Below, piece after piece: positions 36,862-45,565 of a stretch of 64,000 bases of DNA. Position 1 is the stretch's first letter. Each line of letters begins with the position of its first letter. Below the pieces are notes generated by a model. It had not been told where the DNA came from. It did not search any database and saw nothing but the letters and a program-made list of their open reading frames with translations. A program made the translations under genes and the position numbers. Origin of the DNA: Alphaproteobacteria bacterium (GTDB lineage: Bacteria; Pseudomonadota; Alphaproteobacteria; Rhodobacterales; Rhodobacteraceae). The stretch is from assembly GCA_030429495.1 (NCBI GenBank), contig JAUIFH010000003.1:372001-436000 (forward strand), given 5' to 3'.

Positions 36862-36892
36862 TCAGATGCTCTACCAGCTGAGCTATAGGGGC
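36817..36892 (-). tRNA. tRNA-Thr (anticodon TGT)
   Basis: The reverse complement folds as a 76-nt tRNA with CCA encoded. The acceptor stem is GCCCCTA with TGGGGGC (one T-G wobble), D-stem GCTC/GAGC, anticodon stem TCTGA/TCAGA with loop TTTGTAA (anticodon TGT, reading ACA) and a T-arm with GGTTCAAGT. It is the integration site of the neighbouring element. Confidence 0.95.
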
Positions 36893-36941
36893 GCCGTCCC
36901 GGACATAGATCGCGCGGCGCGGTTCTGCAAGCGTTGACCGC

Positions 36942-38639
36942 TCAGCGGGCGCGCTGCCTGAGATTGGCGCGGGCGAGGAAGATCACCGCGACCAGACCCA
37001 CCGTGATGACCAGCAACGCCGGAGGTGCGGCCTCTGCAATATTCTCGAGGCTCGCCTTCTCATGCGCGCGCGTCGCAAGTGTGTCGTAGTTGAAGGGCCT
37101 GAGAAGCAGCGTCGCGGGCAGTTCCTTCACGCAATCGACGAAGACCAGAAGCAGGGCGGTTCCGACCGACCCCTTCATCAGCGGCAGATAGACCTCGCGC
37201 AGCGCGCCGCCCGCCGACCGGCCCAGCGACCGCGCGGCCATCGGCAAGGACGGCGGCACCCGTCCGAACGCGGCATCCGTCGCACCCTGGGCGATGGCGA
37301 AGAAGCGCACGAAATAGGCCAGCACGATCGCAGCGGCCGAGCCGGTCACGATCAGGCCGGGATCACGGCCGGTCAGCCAGAGGACGAAATCCGCGACCCG
37401 ATGATCGAAGGCCGCGACCGGGATCAGGATGCCCACGGCGAGGACCGCACCGGGCGCGGCGTAGCCGATGGTCGTGACCGGCAGGAGAAGCCGCGGCAGC
37501 CGCCGACCCGTCAGCCGCACGCCATAGACCATGAAAAGCGCGCCGAGAACGGTCAGAACCGCCGCGGCACCGCCGACCGTCAGCGTGTTGAGGAAAGCCC
37601 GGCCAAGCCCGCTGCTGATCCAGCTGCCCGGCCGGTCGAATGCGTGCCCCGCGATCACCGCCACCGGCAGGACGAATCCCACAGCGACGGGCAGCGCGCA
37701 AAGCCCTGCGGCCAGCCAGCCCGCGAAGCCGCTCAGCCCGATCCGCACCACCGGGCGCGGCTGGCGGGCGGAATGGTAGTAGCGCGAGTTGCGCCGGCTC
37801 ACCTTCTCGAGCGCGACGAGGGCGAGGATCACGGCCAGGATGACGCAGGCGATCTGCGCGGCCCCCCCCGCATTGCCGGTTTCCAGCCAGACCGTGAAGA
37901 TGCCGGTCGTCAGCGTCTGCACGGCGAAGAAGTCGACCACGCCGAAATCGTTCACCGTCTCCATCATCACGATGGCAGCGCCCGCGGCGATCGCCGGCCG
38001 GGCAAGCGGCAGGCCCACACGCCAGAAAAGCCCGAAGGGGCCTGCCCCAAGTGCGCGGGCGACCTCGTAGCTGCCGGCCGACTGTTCGCGGAAGGCCGCG
38101 CGGGCAAGCATGTAGACATAGGGGTAGAGCGCCGCCGAAAGCACGATTACCGCCGCCCAGCGGGACCGGACCTGCGGGAACCAGTAGTCCCGCGCCGTCG
38201 TCCAACCCATCGCCTCGCGCAGCGCGACCTGCACGGGGCCGGAATAGTCGAGGAAATCGACAAGCGCATAGGCCCCGATATAGGCCGGGATCGCGAGCGG
38301 CAGCAGCAGGAGCCATTCGAGGATGCCGGCAAACGGAAACCGGTACATGGTGACGAGCCAGGCCGCCCCCGCCCCCATTGCCGCCGCTAGCGCCCCGGTG
38401 CCGAGCGTCAGTACGGCCGTATTGCCGGCATAGCGTGGCAAAGTGGTCGACAGAAGGTGCGGCCATATATTCTCGGTCGGGGCGAAGGCAAGGACCAGCA
38501 CCGACAGGACCGGCAAAACGACAAAGGCCGCGATGGCCAGCGCCCCCGCGGACCAGACGCCGCCGCCTGCGCCGGGCCCGCGCCCGGCCGGTGCGCGCCA
38601 GATCCCAAGGCGCAGTGCTTGACTGTTTTGCTCGGTCAT
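36942..38639 (-). CDS. Ferric iron-type ABC transporter permease (FbpB-like, fused)
   Basis: A 565-residue permease made of two homologous halves of about six membrane segments. Each half has an EAA-type loop: YEVARALGAGPFGLFWRVGL and MAARSLGRSAGGALREVYL. This two-domain architecture is typical of FbpB/SfuB iron permeases and of thiamine ThiP. The start at 38639 (MTEQNSQAL) is favoured over the ATG at 38756. Neither a binding protein nor an ATPase gene is adjacent, so it is an orphan permease here. Confidence 0.85.
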   Translation of the reverse strand: MTEQNSQALRLGIWRAPAGRGPGAGGGVWSAGALAIAAFVVLPVLSVLVLAFAPTENIWPHLLSTTLPRYAGNTAVLTLGTGALAAAMGAGAAWLVTMYRFPFAGILEWLLLLPLAIPAYIGAYALVDFLDYSGPVQVALREAMGWTTARDYWFPQVRSRWAAVIVLSAALYPYVYMLARAAFREQSAGSYEVARALGAGPFGLFWRVGLPLARPAIAAGAAIVMMETVNDFGVVDFFAVQTLTTGIFTVWLETGNAGGAAQIACVILAVILALVALEKVSRRNSRYYHSARQPRPVVRIGLSGFAGWLAAGLCALPVAVGFVLPVAVIAGHAFDRPGSWISSGLGRAFLNTLTVGGAAAVLTVLGALFMVYGVRLTGRRLPRLLLPVTTIGYAAPGAVLAVGILIPVAAFDHRVADFVLWLTGRDPGLIVTGSAAAIVLAYFVRFFAIAQGATDAAFGRVPPSLPMAARSLGRSAGGALREVYLPLMKGSVGTALLLVFVDCVKELPATLLLRPFNYDTLATRAHEKASLENIAEAAPPALLVITVGLVAVIFLARANLRQRAR

Positions 38640-38726
38640 GCGCGCAGCGGTACAGGAAAGCGGTTTTACTGTCCAGAAAGCCCGTATAGGGTCGGCACCG
38701 GAAACCGGGGACAAGCCAGCCGAACC

Positions 38727-39602
38727 ATGCAGATCGTCTATCACCTGGGCGCCCATGCCACCGACGAGGATCGCCTCGTTCGCGCCCTTCTCAAGAATCG
38801 CGGCACGCTCGAATCGATGGGAATCGTGGTGCCCTCCCCCCGGCTATACCGGCAGATCCTGCCGCGTGTCGCGAAGTCGCTGAAGGGCGGGCCAGCGGGG
38901 CCTGACGCGCAGCAGGTCATCCTCGACGCGGTGATGGAGGCCGACGAGGCCGAGCGCGTGATCTTCAGCCATGAAGGTCTTATCTGCTTTCCGGTCAACG
39001 TCATCTCGGAGACCGGGTTCTACTCGATGGCGCCGCAGCGTATCGCGGCCTATTCGAACCTCTTCCCCGACGCGCAATCGGAATTCTTCCTCGCGCTTCG
39101 CAACCCCGCGACACTGGTACCCGCACTGATAGAGCGCGCCGTCGAGGGCAGCTATGCATCGATCATGGGCCGGACCAGCCCGATGGAACTCAGCTGGGCC
39201 TCGGTCGTGCGCCGGATTCTGGCGCATATGCCGAACATCGACCTGACGGTCTGGTGCAACGAGGATACGCCGCTTATCTGGCCCGAAGTGCTGCGCGCCC
39301 TCGCCGGCCTGTCGCCTGAGGACGCGCTGGAGGGGGATTTCGACCTTCTCGCGGCGATCATGAGCGACGAAGGCCTGGCCAAACTCAAGGCCTATCTTGA
39401 CGCGCATCCCCCCGAGGATGCCGCGCACCGCCGGCGAACGACCTCCGCCTTCCTCGAAAAGTTCGCCCTGCCCGAGGAGATCGACGTCGAGATCGACCTG
39501 CCGGGCTGGAGCGCGGAACTCGTCGCTGCGATGAGCAAGGTCTATGCCGACGATTGCGACGAGATCGCCGCGATGCCCGGGGTGAACTTCATCGCACCGT
39601 GA
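38727..39602 (+). CDS. Conserved hypothetical protein
   Basis: A 291-residue soluble protein beginning MQIVYHLGAHATDEDRLVRA. It contains QSEFFLALRNPATLVPALIE and, near the C-terminus, FALPEEIDVEIDLPGWSAEL. The opening resembles nucleotide-binding sulfotransferase-like proteins (LGAHxT...), but I cannot place it securely. The start at 38727 is chosen because the upstream frame is antisense to the permease gene. A strong terminator follows at 39614-39651. Confidence 0.75.
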   Translation: MQIVYHLGAHATDEDRLVRALLKNRGTLESMGIVVPSPRLYRQILPRVAKSLKGGPAGPDAQQVILDAVMEADEAERVIFSHEGLICFPVNVISETGFYSMAPQRIAAYSNLFPDAQSEFFLALRNPATLVPALIERAVEGSYASIMGRTSPMELSWASVVRRILAHMPNIDLTVWCNEDTPLIWPEVLRALAGLSPEDALEGDFDLLAAIMSDEGLAKLKAYLDAHPPEDAAHRRRTTSAFLEKFALPEEIDVEIDLPGWSAELVAAMSKVYADDCDEIAAMPGVNFIAP

Positions 39603-39613
39603 AAGCAGCCCGC

Positions 39614-39651
39614 AACGAAATGCGGGCGGGGTCGCCCCCGCCCGCTTCGTT
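39614..39651 (+). terminator. Hairpin terminator candidate
   Basis: The stem GCGGGCGGGG-tcgc-CCCCGCCCGC is extended by AACGAA...TTCGTT on the outside, 12 bp after the stop of the hypothetical gene. A long T-run is lacking, so it may need Rho or act mainly as a 3'-end stabiliser. Confidence 0.65.
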
Positions 39652-39784
39652 AGAAATTGCTGCCTGAAATCTCTCGATACCGGTTACCGCCGAATCGCGC
39701 TCCGGACACGACGGTCTCCCGTCAGGTCATGGACGCGCGAGATGTTGCCGTGACGACGGTTCGGTAACGGTTCGATGACAGGCC

Positions 39785-40045
39785 TCAGCCCATACCCAGC
39801 GCGGCCTTGTACATCTCAAGCACCGCCTCTTCCTCGGCCAGATCGTCCTTGTCCCGCTTGCGCAGCGCGATGACCTTGCGCATGACCTTGGTGTCGTAGC
39901 CGCGTCCCTTGGCCTCGGCCATCACCTCCTTCTGCTGGTCGGCGATGTCCTTCTTCTCGGCTTCCAGATGCTCGTAGCGCTCGATGAACTGACGCAGTTC
40001 GTCGGCGGCAACGTTGTAGGTGGCATCGGATACGGGCTGGTTCAT
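39785..40045 (-). CDS. gapR: GapR family DNA-binding protein (DUF2312)
   Basis: An 86-residue alpha-helical protein. [20 protein letters not shown] and [20 protein letters not shown], then [11 protein letters not shown], are the DUF2312 signature. In Caulobacter, GapR clamps overtwisted DNA ahead of forks and polymerases and supports topoisomerase action. Near-universal in alphaproteobacteria. Single gene, divergent from a small membrane protein. Confidence 0.93.
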   Translation of the reverse strand: MNQPVSDATYNVAADELRQFIERYEHLEAEKKDIADQQKEVMAEAKGRGYDTKVMRKVIALRKRDKDDLAEEEAVLEMYKAALGMG

Positions 40046-40166
40046 GGGGCGTTCTCCTCATCGGGGTCGGCGTCCTGACTAGACGGTCGCGCCCTGCCCT
40101 TCAAGGCCCGGCCTTGCCCCCGCCACGGCTTCGCGCTAGGCCGGGCCATCTCAGCAGGAGGCGCGC

Positions 40167-40382
40167 ATGGACTGGCTCATCTGGATCGGCACTGTGGTGA
40201 CGCTCGCGGGCCTTGGCGCGCTGGTCTGGTGCATCCTTGCCGTCAGCCGCGCGCGGCGCGCGAACCTGCCGGATTCGGAGCTTCGCAAGCGACTCCAGAA
40301 AGCCGTCGCGCTGAACTTCGGCGCGCTCCTGCTGTCTGCGCTTGGCCTGATGATGGTCGTGGCCGGTATCCTGCTCGGCTGA
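40167..40382 (+). CDS. Small two-segment membrane protein
   Basis: A 71-residue protein with two membrane helices (about residues 3-25 and 48-70) linked by a basic loop (RARRANLPDSELRKRLQ). The ribosome site gcaggaggcgc lies just before 40167. Function is unknown; the loop-first basic pattern suggests both ends are periplasmic. It is convergent with the FadJ-like gene. Confidence 0.75.
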   Translation: MDWLIWIGTVVTLAGLGALVWCILAVSRARRANLPDSELRKRLQKAVALNFGALLLSALGLMMVVAGILLG

Positions 40383-40398
40383 CGCCGCGCTTCCTCCG

Positions 40399-42495
40399 TC
40401 AATCCTCGTTCATATCGGCGAATTTCCGGCCGTTCTTGATCAGATCGTCCCAGAGCGGCGCCGGCTGCCAGAACACCGCCTCCTCACGCGCATAATCGCG
40501 CAAGTCGTCGCGGAGCGTCAGAAGACCCGCCGTGTCGGCCGCCTGCATCGGCCCGCCGCGCCAACGCGGGAAACCGTAGCCGAGCATCATCACGAGGTCG
40601 ATATCGGACGGCCGCTGAGCGATCCCCTCGCCAAGGATGCGCGCACCCTCGTTGGCCATCGCGGCAAGAACCCGGCGCTGTACCTCCGCGGCATGGACCG
40701 GCCGCGCTACGATGCCCCGCGCCTCACGCTCCGCGGCGATCATGGCAAGAACGTCGGGGTCCTCGCGCCCGGTGCGCGCGCCCTCGTCGTAAAGATAGTA
40801 GCCCCTGCCGGACTTCTGGCCGAACCGTCCGGCCTCGCAAAGCCGGTCGCCGATCGCGACATAACGCCGGGCGGGATCGCGCGTCGCGGCAAGCCGCTTG
40901 CGCCGCGCCCACGAGATATCGAGCCCGGCCATGTCGAGCACCTGATACGGCCCTTTCGGGAACCCCCAGGCAACCATCGCCCGGTCGATATCGTAGGGCG
41001 AGGCGCCATCCTCAAGCAGGAAATCCGTGGCCGTCCGGTAAGCGGTCAGGATGCGGTTACCGATGAACCCGTCGCAGACGCCCGCCCGCACCGCGATCTT
41101 GCCCATGCGTTTGGCCAGCGCGAAGGCGGTCGCGGTGACATCCGGCGCGGTCCTGTCGCCGACCACGACTTCCACCAGCTTCATCACATGCGCCGGAGAG
41201 AAAAAATGCAGCCCGATCACATCGTCCGGCCGCGTCGTCGCCGCTGCGATCCGGTCGACATCGAGGTAGGAGGTGTTTGTGGCCAGGATCGCGCCCTGGC
41301 GGGCGATCTGGTCCAGTTCGGCGAAGACAGCCGCCTTGACTGCCTCGTCCTCGGTCACGGCCTCGATCACGAGGTCGGCCTGCGCCAGTGCGGCCATCTC
41401 GGTCGTGCCGCCGACACGCGCCCATTCCGCCTCCCGCGCCTCTTCGGAAAGCCTGCCGGATGCCACTGCCCGCTCGTGGCTCGTCGCGACGCGGGCGAGG
41501 CCGGCCGACAGGGCGGCCGTGTCGCGTTCGACCATCGTCACGCTGAAACCGGCCGAGAGCAGCGCCGTGGTGATCCCGGACCCCATCAGCCCGCCACCGA
41601 CGACACCCACATGTGACACCGCCCGTGGCGCTACACCGACAAGATCGGGCTGCCGTGCGGCGCGGCGCTCCGCGAGGAAGGCATGGCGCATGGCCGCCGC
41701 CTCGGGCGAGGCGACGAGGTCCTCGAACGCGGCCCGCTCGAACGCAAAGCCTTCGCCCTCGGGCAGCAGCAGCGCGGCCTCGACGCAGTCGATGATGCGC
41801 GGCGGCGCCGGCAGCCGGCGCGCGGTTCCAAGGCCGGCCCGTGCCTCTGCCACCGCATTCAGCCAGGCAGCGGGGTCGGCGCGATGGTCGGTGCGATCGG
41901 CCGCCGACGGCAGCTTCGCCTCGCGCGCAACGAAGGCCGCGGCAAGCTGCACCGCGGCCGGCTGCGCGGACCCGTCGGCGACGACGTCGACCAGCCCGAG
42001 TTCCGCTGCCCGCGCCGCGCCGATCGGCAGGCCGCTCAGCATCATCCCAAGGGCCTGCCCGGCCCCGACAAGGCGCGGCAGCCGCTGCGTACCGCCAGCC
42101 CCCGGTAGAATGCCGAGCGTCACTTCCGGCAGACCGATCTGGGTACCAGCTTCGGCCACGCGGACATGTGCCGCAAGCGCCAGTTCCAGCCCGCCGCCCA
42201 GTGCGGTTCCGTGCATCGCCGCGATCACCGGCTTCGGACAGGCTGCAATCGCGTCGCAAAGCTCCGGCAGAAGCGGTGCGACGGGCGGTTTGCCGAATTC
42301 GCGGATATCGGCGCCCGCCGGCCAGGTCCGGCCATCGGCGGCGATCACGATGACACGCACCTTGCGATCATCCGCGGCCTCGTTCAGTGCCGAAAGCAGC
42401 CCGCCGCGAAGCTCCGCCCCAAGCGCGTTAACCGGCGGATTGGCCAGAGTGATCGTGGCGATCCTGCCGGCGACAGCGACGCGCACCTTCTCCAT
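40399..42495 (-). CDS. Fatty acid oxidation multifunctional enzyme (enoyl-CoA hydratase / 3-hydroxyacyl-CoA dehydrogenase)
   Basis: A 698-residue FadJ/peroxisomal-type fusion. The N-terminal crotonase domain (to about residue 190) has PVIAAMHGTALGGGLELALA and LPEVTLGILPGAGGTQRLPR, with oxyanion-hole glycines and the catalytic Glu region. The NAD domain begins HVGVVGGGLMGSGITTALLS (about residue 300). Two 3-hydroxyacyl-CoA dehydrogenase C-terminal domains follow. It performs hydration and oxidation in beta-oxidation. The thiolase partner is not in the window. The start at 42495 (MEKVRVAVAG) fits the family. Confidence 0.93.
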   Translation of the reverse strand: MEKVRVAVAGRIATITLANPPVNALGAELRGGLLSALNEAADDRKVRVIVIAADGRTWPAGADIREFGKPPVAPLLPELCDAIAACPKPVIAAMHGTALGGGLELALAAHVRVAEAGTQIGLPEVTLGILPGAGGTQRLPRLVGAGQALGMMLSGLPIGAARAAELGLVDVVADGSAQPAAVQLAAAFVAREAKLPSAADRTDHRADPAAWLNAVAEARAGLGTARRLPAPPRIIDCVEAALLLPEGEGFAFERAAFEDLVASPEAAAMRHAFLAERRAARQPDLVGVAPRAVSHVGVVGGGLMGSGITTALLSAGFSVTMVERDTAALSAGLARVATSHERAVASGRLSEEAREAEWARVGGTTEMAALAQADLVIEAVTEDEAVKAAVFAELDQIARQGAILATNTSYLDVDRIAAATTRPDDVIGLHFFSPAHVMKLVEVVVGDRTAPDVTATAFALAKRMGKIAVRAGVCDGFIGNRILTAYRTATDFLLEDGASPYDIDRAMVAWGFPKGPYQVLDMAGLDISWARRKRLAATRDPARRYVAIGDRLCEAGRFGQKSGRGYYLYDEGARTGREDPDVLAMIAAEREARGIVARPVHAAEVQRRVLAAMANEGARILGEGIAQRPSDIDLVMMLGYGFPRWRGGPMQAADTAGLLTLRDDLRDYAREEAVFWQPAPLWDDLIKNGRKFADMNED

Positions 42496-42585
42496 TGTCT
42501 GTCCGTCCCGTTCTGCGATCTTTCCGGCCACTCTAAGGGACCGTCGCGCATTGGCAATGCCTGGCGGGCGCGGGCCGGGCGGCGA

Positions 42586-42909
42586 TCACTTCCCCGGCGC
42601 GCAGTCGCGGCAGAACGGTGTCGCCGGCAGCAGGTCGAGCCGCTCTTCCGAAATCTGGCCGCCGCATTTCGTGCAATAGCCGTATTCGTCCTCCCCGACG
42701 CGGGCCAGCGCCGCCTCGATCATCCGCAACTCCTGCTGCGCCGACTGGCCGAGATCCTCCAACACCTCGTCCGCCTCGCGTTCCGTCGCCATCTCCTCCC
42801 AGTCCTTGGCTTCGTGACTGTCGAGTTCGGCGCCGATCCCGGCGATGCGTTTCAAGAGGTCGGCCTGACGGGCTTCCAGTTCGGCCTTGCGTTCCGCGAC
42901 GGACTTCAT
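42586..42909 (-). CDS. TraR/DksA-type zinc finger protein
   Basis: A 107-residue protein with an N-terminal coiled-coil (MKSVAERKAELEARQADLLK), the acidic tip region DEVLEDLGQSAQQELR and a C4 zinc finger (CTKCGG...CRDC). DksA-like proteins insert into the RNA polymerase secondary channel to modulate initiation with ppGpp; short paralogs vary in activity. It is divergent from the YeeE/YedE operon and shares its promoter gap. Confidence 0.9.
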   Translation of the reverse strand: MKSVAERKAELEARQADLLKRIAGIGAELDSHEAKDWEEMATEREADEVLEDLGQSAQQELRMIEAALARVGEDEYGYCTKCGGQISEERLDLLPATPFCRDCAPGK

Positions 42910-43006
42910 CGAGTTCTCCTGTACCAGTCCCCTTTCCTTCCTTTCAGGCTGGTTGTTCGGCGGCCTTGATGCAAGTCAATCCTTCACGCGCCGGTTTGCG
43001 AAAGTC

Positions 43007-43026
43007 ACATTCGATTGTTGAAATGT
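43007..43026. promoter_or_regulatory. BigR/SqrR-type operator candidate over promoter
   Basis: ACATTCGATTGTTGAAATGT is an imperfect palindrome with ATTC and GAAAT half-sites 7 bp apart, close to the ATTC-N8-GAAT pattern remembered for SqrR. A possible -35 (ttgcga, 42996-43001) and -10 (tgaaat, 43019-43024) with 17-bp spacing place the palindrome across the promoter of the YeeE operon. Confidence 0.55.
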
Positions 43027-43115
43027 ATCTGGCGGGCCTTATACCGGAAGCAAATACGCCGGAGATGGCGAACGCAACCCAACCGCCCGACGGCGCGGCA
43101 ACGAGCGGAGCATTC

Positions 43116-43541
43116 ATGCAGATCGACTGGTTATTCGGCCTTGCCGGCGGCCTCCTCATCGGACTGGCTGCCGCCCTCTATCTTCTCGTCAACGGCCGCG
43201 TGATGGGGGCGTCCGGCATCCTCGGCGGCCTTGTCGACGGCACCGGCCGCGATACCGCGGGCGAGCGGCTGTCCTTCCTCGCGGGCCTCGTGGCCGTTCC
43301 CGCCGTCGCCGCACCTCTGCTGGGCCATGCCGAAACCCATATCACCGGTTCCGTCGCGGTGATCGTCGCCGGCGGGCTGCTTGTCGGGATCGGAACCCGG
43401 CTGGCCAATGGCTGCACCTCCGGCCACGGCGTCTGCGGCATCTCGCGGCTGTCGCTGCGCGGCATCGTCGCGACCGTCTTCTACCTGCTCGGCGGCGGGC
43501 TGAGCGTTCTTGTCTTCCGCCATCTGCTCGGGGTGATCTGA
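43116..43541 (+). CDS. YeeE/YedE family membrane protein (first of pair)
   Basis: A 141-residue membrane protein with about four segments. LANGCTSGHGVCGISRLSLR carries the conserved cysteines of YeeE/YedE, a family that imports thiosulfate or related sulfur species. In the bigR operon of Xylella and Agrobacterium, such a split pair handles sulfur compounds during H2S detoxification. The start at 43116 has a good GGAG site; an in-frame ATG at 43065 is possible. It overlaps the next gene at 43541. Confidence 0.9.
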   Translation: MQIDWLFGLAGGLLIGLAAALYLLVNGRVMGASGILGGLVDGTGRDTAGERLSFLAGLVAVPAVAAPLLGHAETHITGSVAVIVAGGLLVGIGTRLANGCTSGHGVCGISRLSLRGIVATVFYLLGGGLSVLVFRHLLGVI

Positions 43542-43975
43542 TGCGCCGCAATCTGTTCTCCGCGCTTGCCGGCGGGCTTTTCGGGCTGGGTCTCGCGGTC
43601 TCTGGCATGACCGACACCACCAAGGTGCAGGGCTGGCTCGACGTGTTCGGCGACTGGGACCCGACGCTCGCCTTCGTCATGGGCGGCGCGATCGTGCCGA
43701 TGATCGTCGCTTGGCGGATCGCGGCGCGCCGGCAGACGGGCCTTCTCGGCACCGCGCTGCCCCTTCGCAGCGACCCGGCCATCAGCCACAACCTCGTCCT
43801 CGGCTCGCTTCTCTTCGGGATCGGCTGGGGGCTGGCGGGGCTTTGCCCGGGGCCGTCGGTGGCAGCACTCGGCTATGGCGGATGGGCGGGTGCGCTCTTC
43901 CTTCTGGCAATGATGGCCGGTATGGTCGCCGCGCCCGCGCTGCGGGTGCATATCGACCGACTCGCCGCCACCTGA
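43541..43975 (+). CDS. YeeE/YedE family membrane protein (second of pair, DUF6691)
   Basis: A 144-residue membrane protein, the second half of the split YeeE transporter. It opens LFSALAGGLFGLGLAVSGMT, and GLAGLCPGPSVAALGYGGWA holds the cysteine motif. It follows the first half with a 1-base overlap (TGATG), so the two are co-translated and probably form one transporter. The sulfurtransferase gene follows after 9 bases. Confidence 0.9.
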   Translation: MRRNLFSALAGGLFGLGLAVSGMTDTTKVQGWLDVFGDWDPTLAFVMGGAIVPMIVAWRIAARRQTGLLGTALPLRSDPAISHNLVLGSLLFGIGWGLAGLCPGPSVAALGYGGWAGALFLLAMMAGMVAAPALRVHIDRLAAT

Positions 43976-43984
43976 GGAGAGATC

Positions 43985-44410
43985 ATGGAGATCCGACACC
44001 TGACCCGAGGATACGCCGTTTCGCCACAGATCGCCCCCGAAGATGTCGAGGCGATCAAGGCCGCGGGCTTCACCACGGTGATCGACAATCGACCGGACGC
44101 CGAAATCCCGCCCGAGCTGCATACCGACCGGCTGCGCGCGGCGGTCGAGGCCGCCGGCCTCGCCTTCGTCGTCAATCCCGTCGTGGGCGGTGCGATCACG
44201 ATGGACAATGTGACCGGACAGGCGGCGGCGATCGCGGCGGCCTCCGGCCCGATCCTCGCCTATTGCGCGTCCGGCAACCGCTCCTCCATCGTCTGGGCGC
44301 TCAGTCAGGCCGGCGCAGTTCCAACCGACGACCTGATCGGGGCGGCGGCGCAATGGGGCTACAACCTCGAACCGTTCCGGCCGCAGATCGAAACCCTCGC
44401 CCGCGCCTGA
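43985..44410 (+). CDS. DUF442 / TIGR01244 family sulfurtransferase
   Basis: A 141-residue protein with a phosphatase/rhodanese-like fold. TTVIDNRPDAEIPPEL and the active-site loop YCASGNRSSIVWAL (Cys-x5-Arg) are visible. In BigR-regulated loci this domain is fused to or encoded with a persulfide dioxygenase (Blh); here it stands alone, matching the TIGR01244 group. It probably transfers sulfane sulfur. It is third in the operon after the YeeE pair. Confidence 0.88.
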   Translation: MEIRHLTRGYAVSPQIAPEDVEAIKAAGFTTVIDNRPDAEIPPELHTDRLRAAVEAAGLAFVVNPVVGGAITMDNVTGQAAAIAAASGPILAYCASGNRSSIVWALSQAGAVPTDDLIGAAAQWGYNLEPFRPQIETLARA

Positions 44411-44432
44411 ACACCGGGCCGTGCCGATGCCG

Positions 44433-45488
44433 TTAACCGGTGGCTGACCTGCCTGATGCCGGGCGCTCATCCGTGCCCTGGCCGGATACCGCGCCAGCCT
44501 GCCGCACACCTCCGGGAATTGCCCGAACCTCCGGCGCTCCGGCGCCGGCACCTCCATCGGGTTCCCCCACCTCCGCCGCTTCCTCGGGCGAGCCGTTCAG
44601 GCGCACCGCGACAGCGCCCTGGCACTGACCCAGCCTGCCCTGCGCAACGAACCGCCTTCCGTAACCTTCAAGCGTGACCCGGCCCACGGCGCCGGGCCGG
44701 ACAACGACCGTCGCGCCCGGCCTCAGCGCGAGAACCGCAGAAAGCGGCAACGCTACGCGATCAAGCACCGCGTCGAGTTCGACGGCAGCCCCCAGAACCG
44801 CCGCCGTCATCCGCCGGGTCCAGCCAGCCGGGTCCGCGCCGACGGGTGCGTCGGCGGGCAGGCCGGCGGCATCCCTGCACGGCGGCATCCGCCCACGCCC
44901 CTCCGCCGGCAAGGCAAGCAGAACCGCGCCGCGCCGAGCGCCCGCATCGCCGCAATCGAGCATGAGGCGGAAGACCCGGTAGCCGGCATCCTCCATCAAC
45001 AGGCCGAGCGGACGCGGGTCTTCGATATAGGACGCGTAGCGGAACCCGCCGGCCCAGACCAACGCGGCGTCGGCGGCCAGCAGAACCTCCAGCTCTCCCA
45101 TCACCCGGTCGATGAAAGGCGCGGCCATCGCCGCGTCGGTTCGTGTCGGACGGCGCGGCGCGACCTGAGTCCCGGCGACCCGGCCGGTCGTCTGCATCTC
45201 GATCAGACTCGCCAGCATCTCGGGCGCGAGGGCGAGCAGCCCGATCCCCTCGCCCGGCCCGTCGAGAAGCGCGATCAGCGCCCGTTCGGGCAGCGTTTCG
45301 GTGATCTCTGCCAGGGACATCCGGCCTGCGGCGGCCGATGCCGCGACAAGCGGCAGCTTCATCATATCCTGCCCGGCCTTCGCGAAAGCGATCCCGAGCG
45401 CCCGTTCCGGTGTCAGCGCCCGTCCGCCGGCCCCGCGTCCGGCGTCGGCCATGCGTTTCAGAACGGTGTCGCCCGTGCGTTCGGTCAT
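44433..45488 (-). CDS. FliM/FliN family C-terminal domain protein
   Basis: A 351-residue protein. The N-terminal two thirds loosely resemble the FliM middle domain (ALIALLDGPGEGIGLLALAP, LVWAGGFRYASYIEDPRPLG). The C-terminal part has a SpoA-like module (LPLSAVLALRPGATVVVRPG, then RFVAQGRLGQCQGAVAVRL) typical of FliM/FliN switch proteins. A low-complexity tail follows. No other flagellar gene is nearby, so the switch role is inferred. The start at 45488 (MTERTGDTVL) is preferred over 45524. Confidence 0.75.
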   Translation of the reverse strand: MTERTGDTVLKRMADAGRGAGGRALTPERALGIAFAKAGQDMMKLPLVAASAAAGRMSLAEITETLPERALIALLDGPGEGIGLLALAPEMLASLIEMQTTGRVAGTQVAPRRPTRTDAAMAAPFIDRVMGELEVLLAADAALVWAGGFRYASYIEDPRPLGLLMEDAGYRVFRLMLDCGDAGARRGAVLLALPAEGRGRMPPCRDAAGLPADAPVGADPAGWTRRMTAAVLGAAVELDAVLDRVALPLSAVLALRPGATVVVRPGAVGRVTLEGYGRRFVAQGRLGQCQGAVAVRLNGSPEEAAEVGEPDGGAGAGAPEVRAIPGGVRQAGAVSGQGTDERPASGRSATG

Positions 45489-45565
45489 TGTTGCGTCCCC
45501 GCCCGCCGCAAGCGGGCCTTGCACGACGCTATCCGAAAGGCGGTTAGCAAAACGTTGAGACGGGC

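Noticed and set aside
37062-38390. Plus-strand open frame (442 codons) opposite the iron permease
   Set aside because: Composition is dominated by Arg/Asp/Gln and the opposite strand carries well-formed membrane segments and EAA loops.
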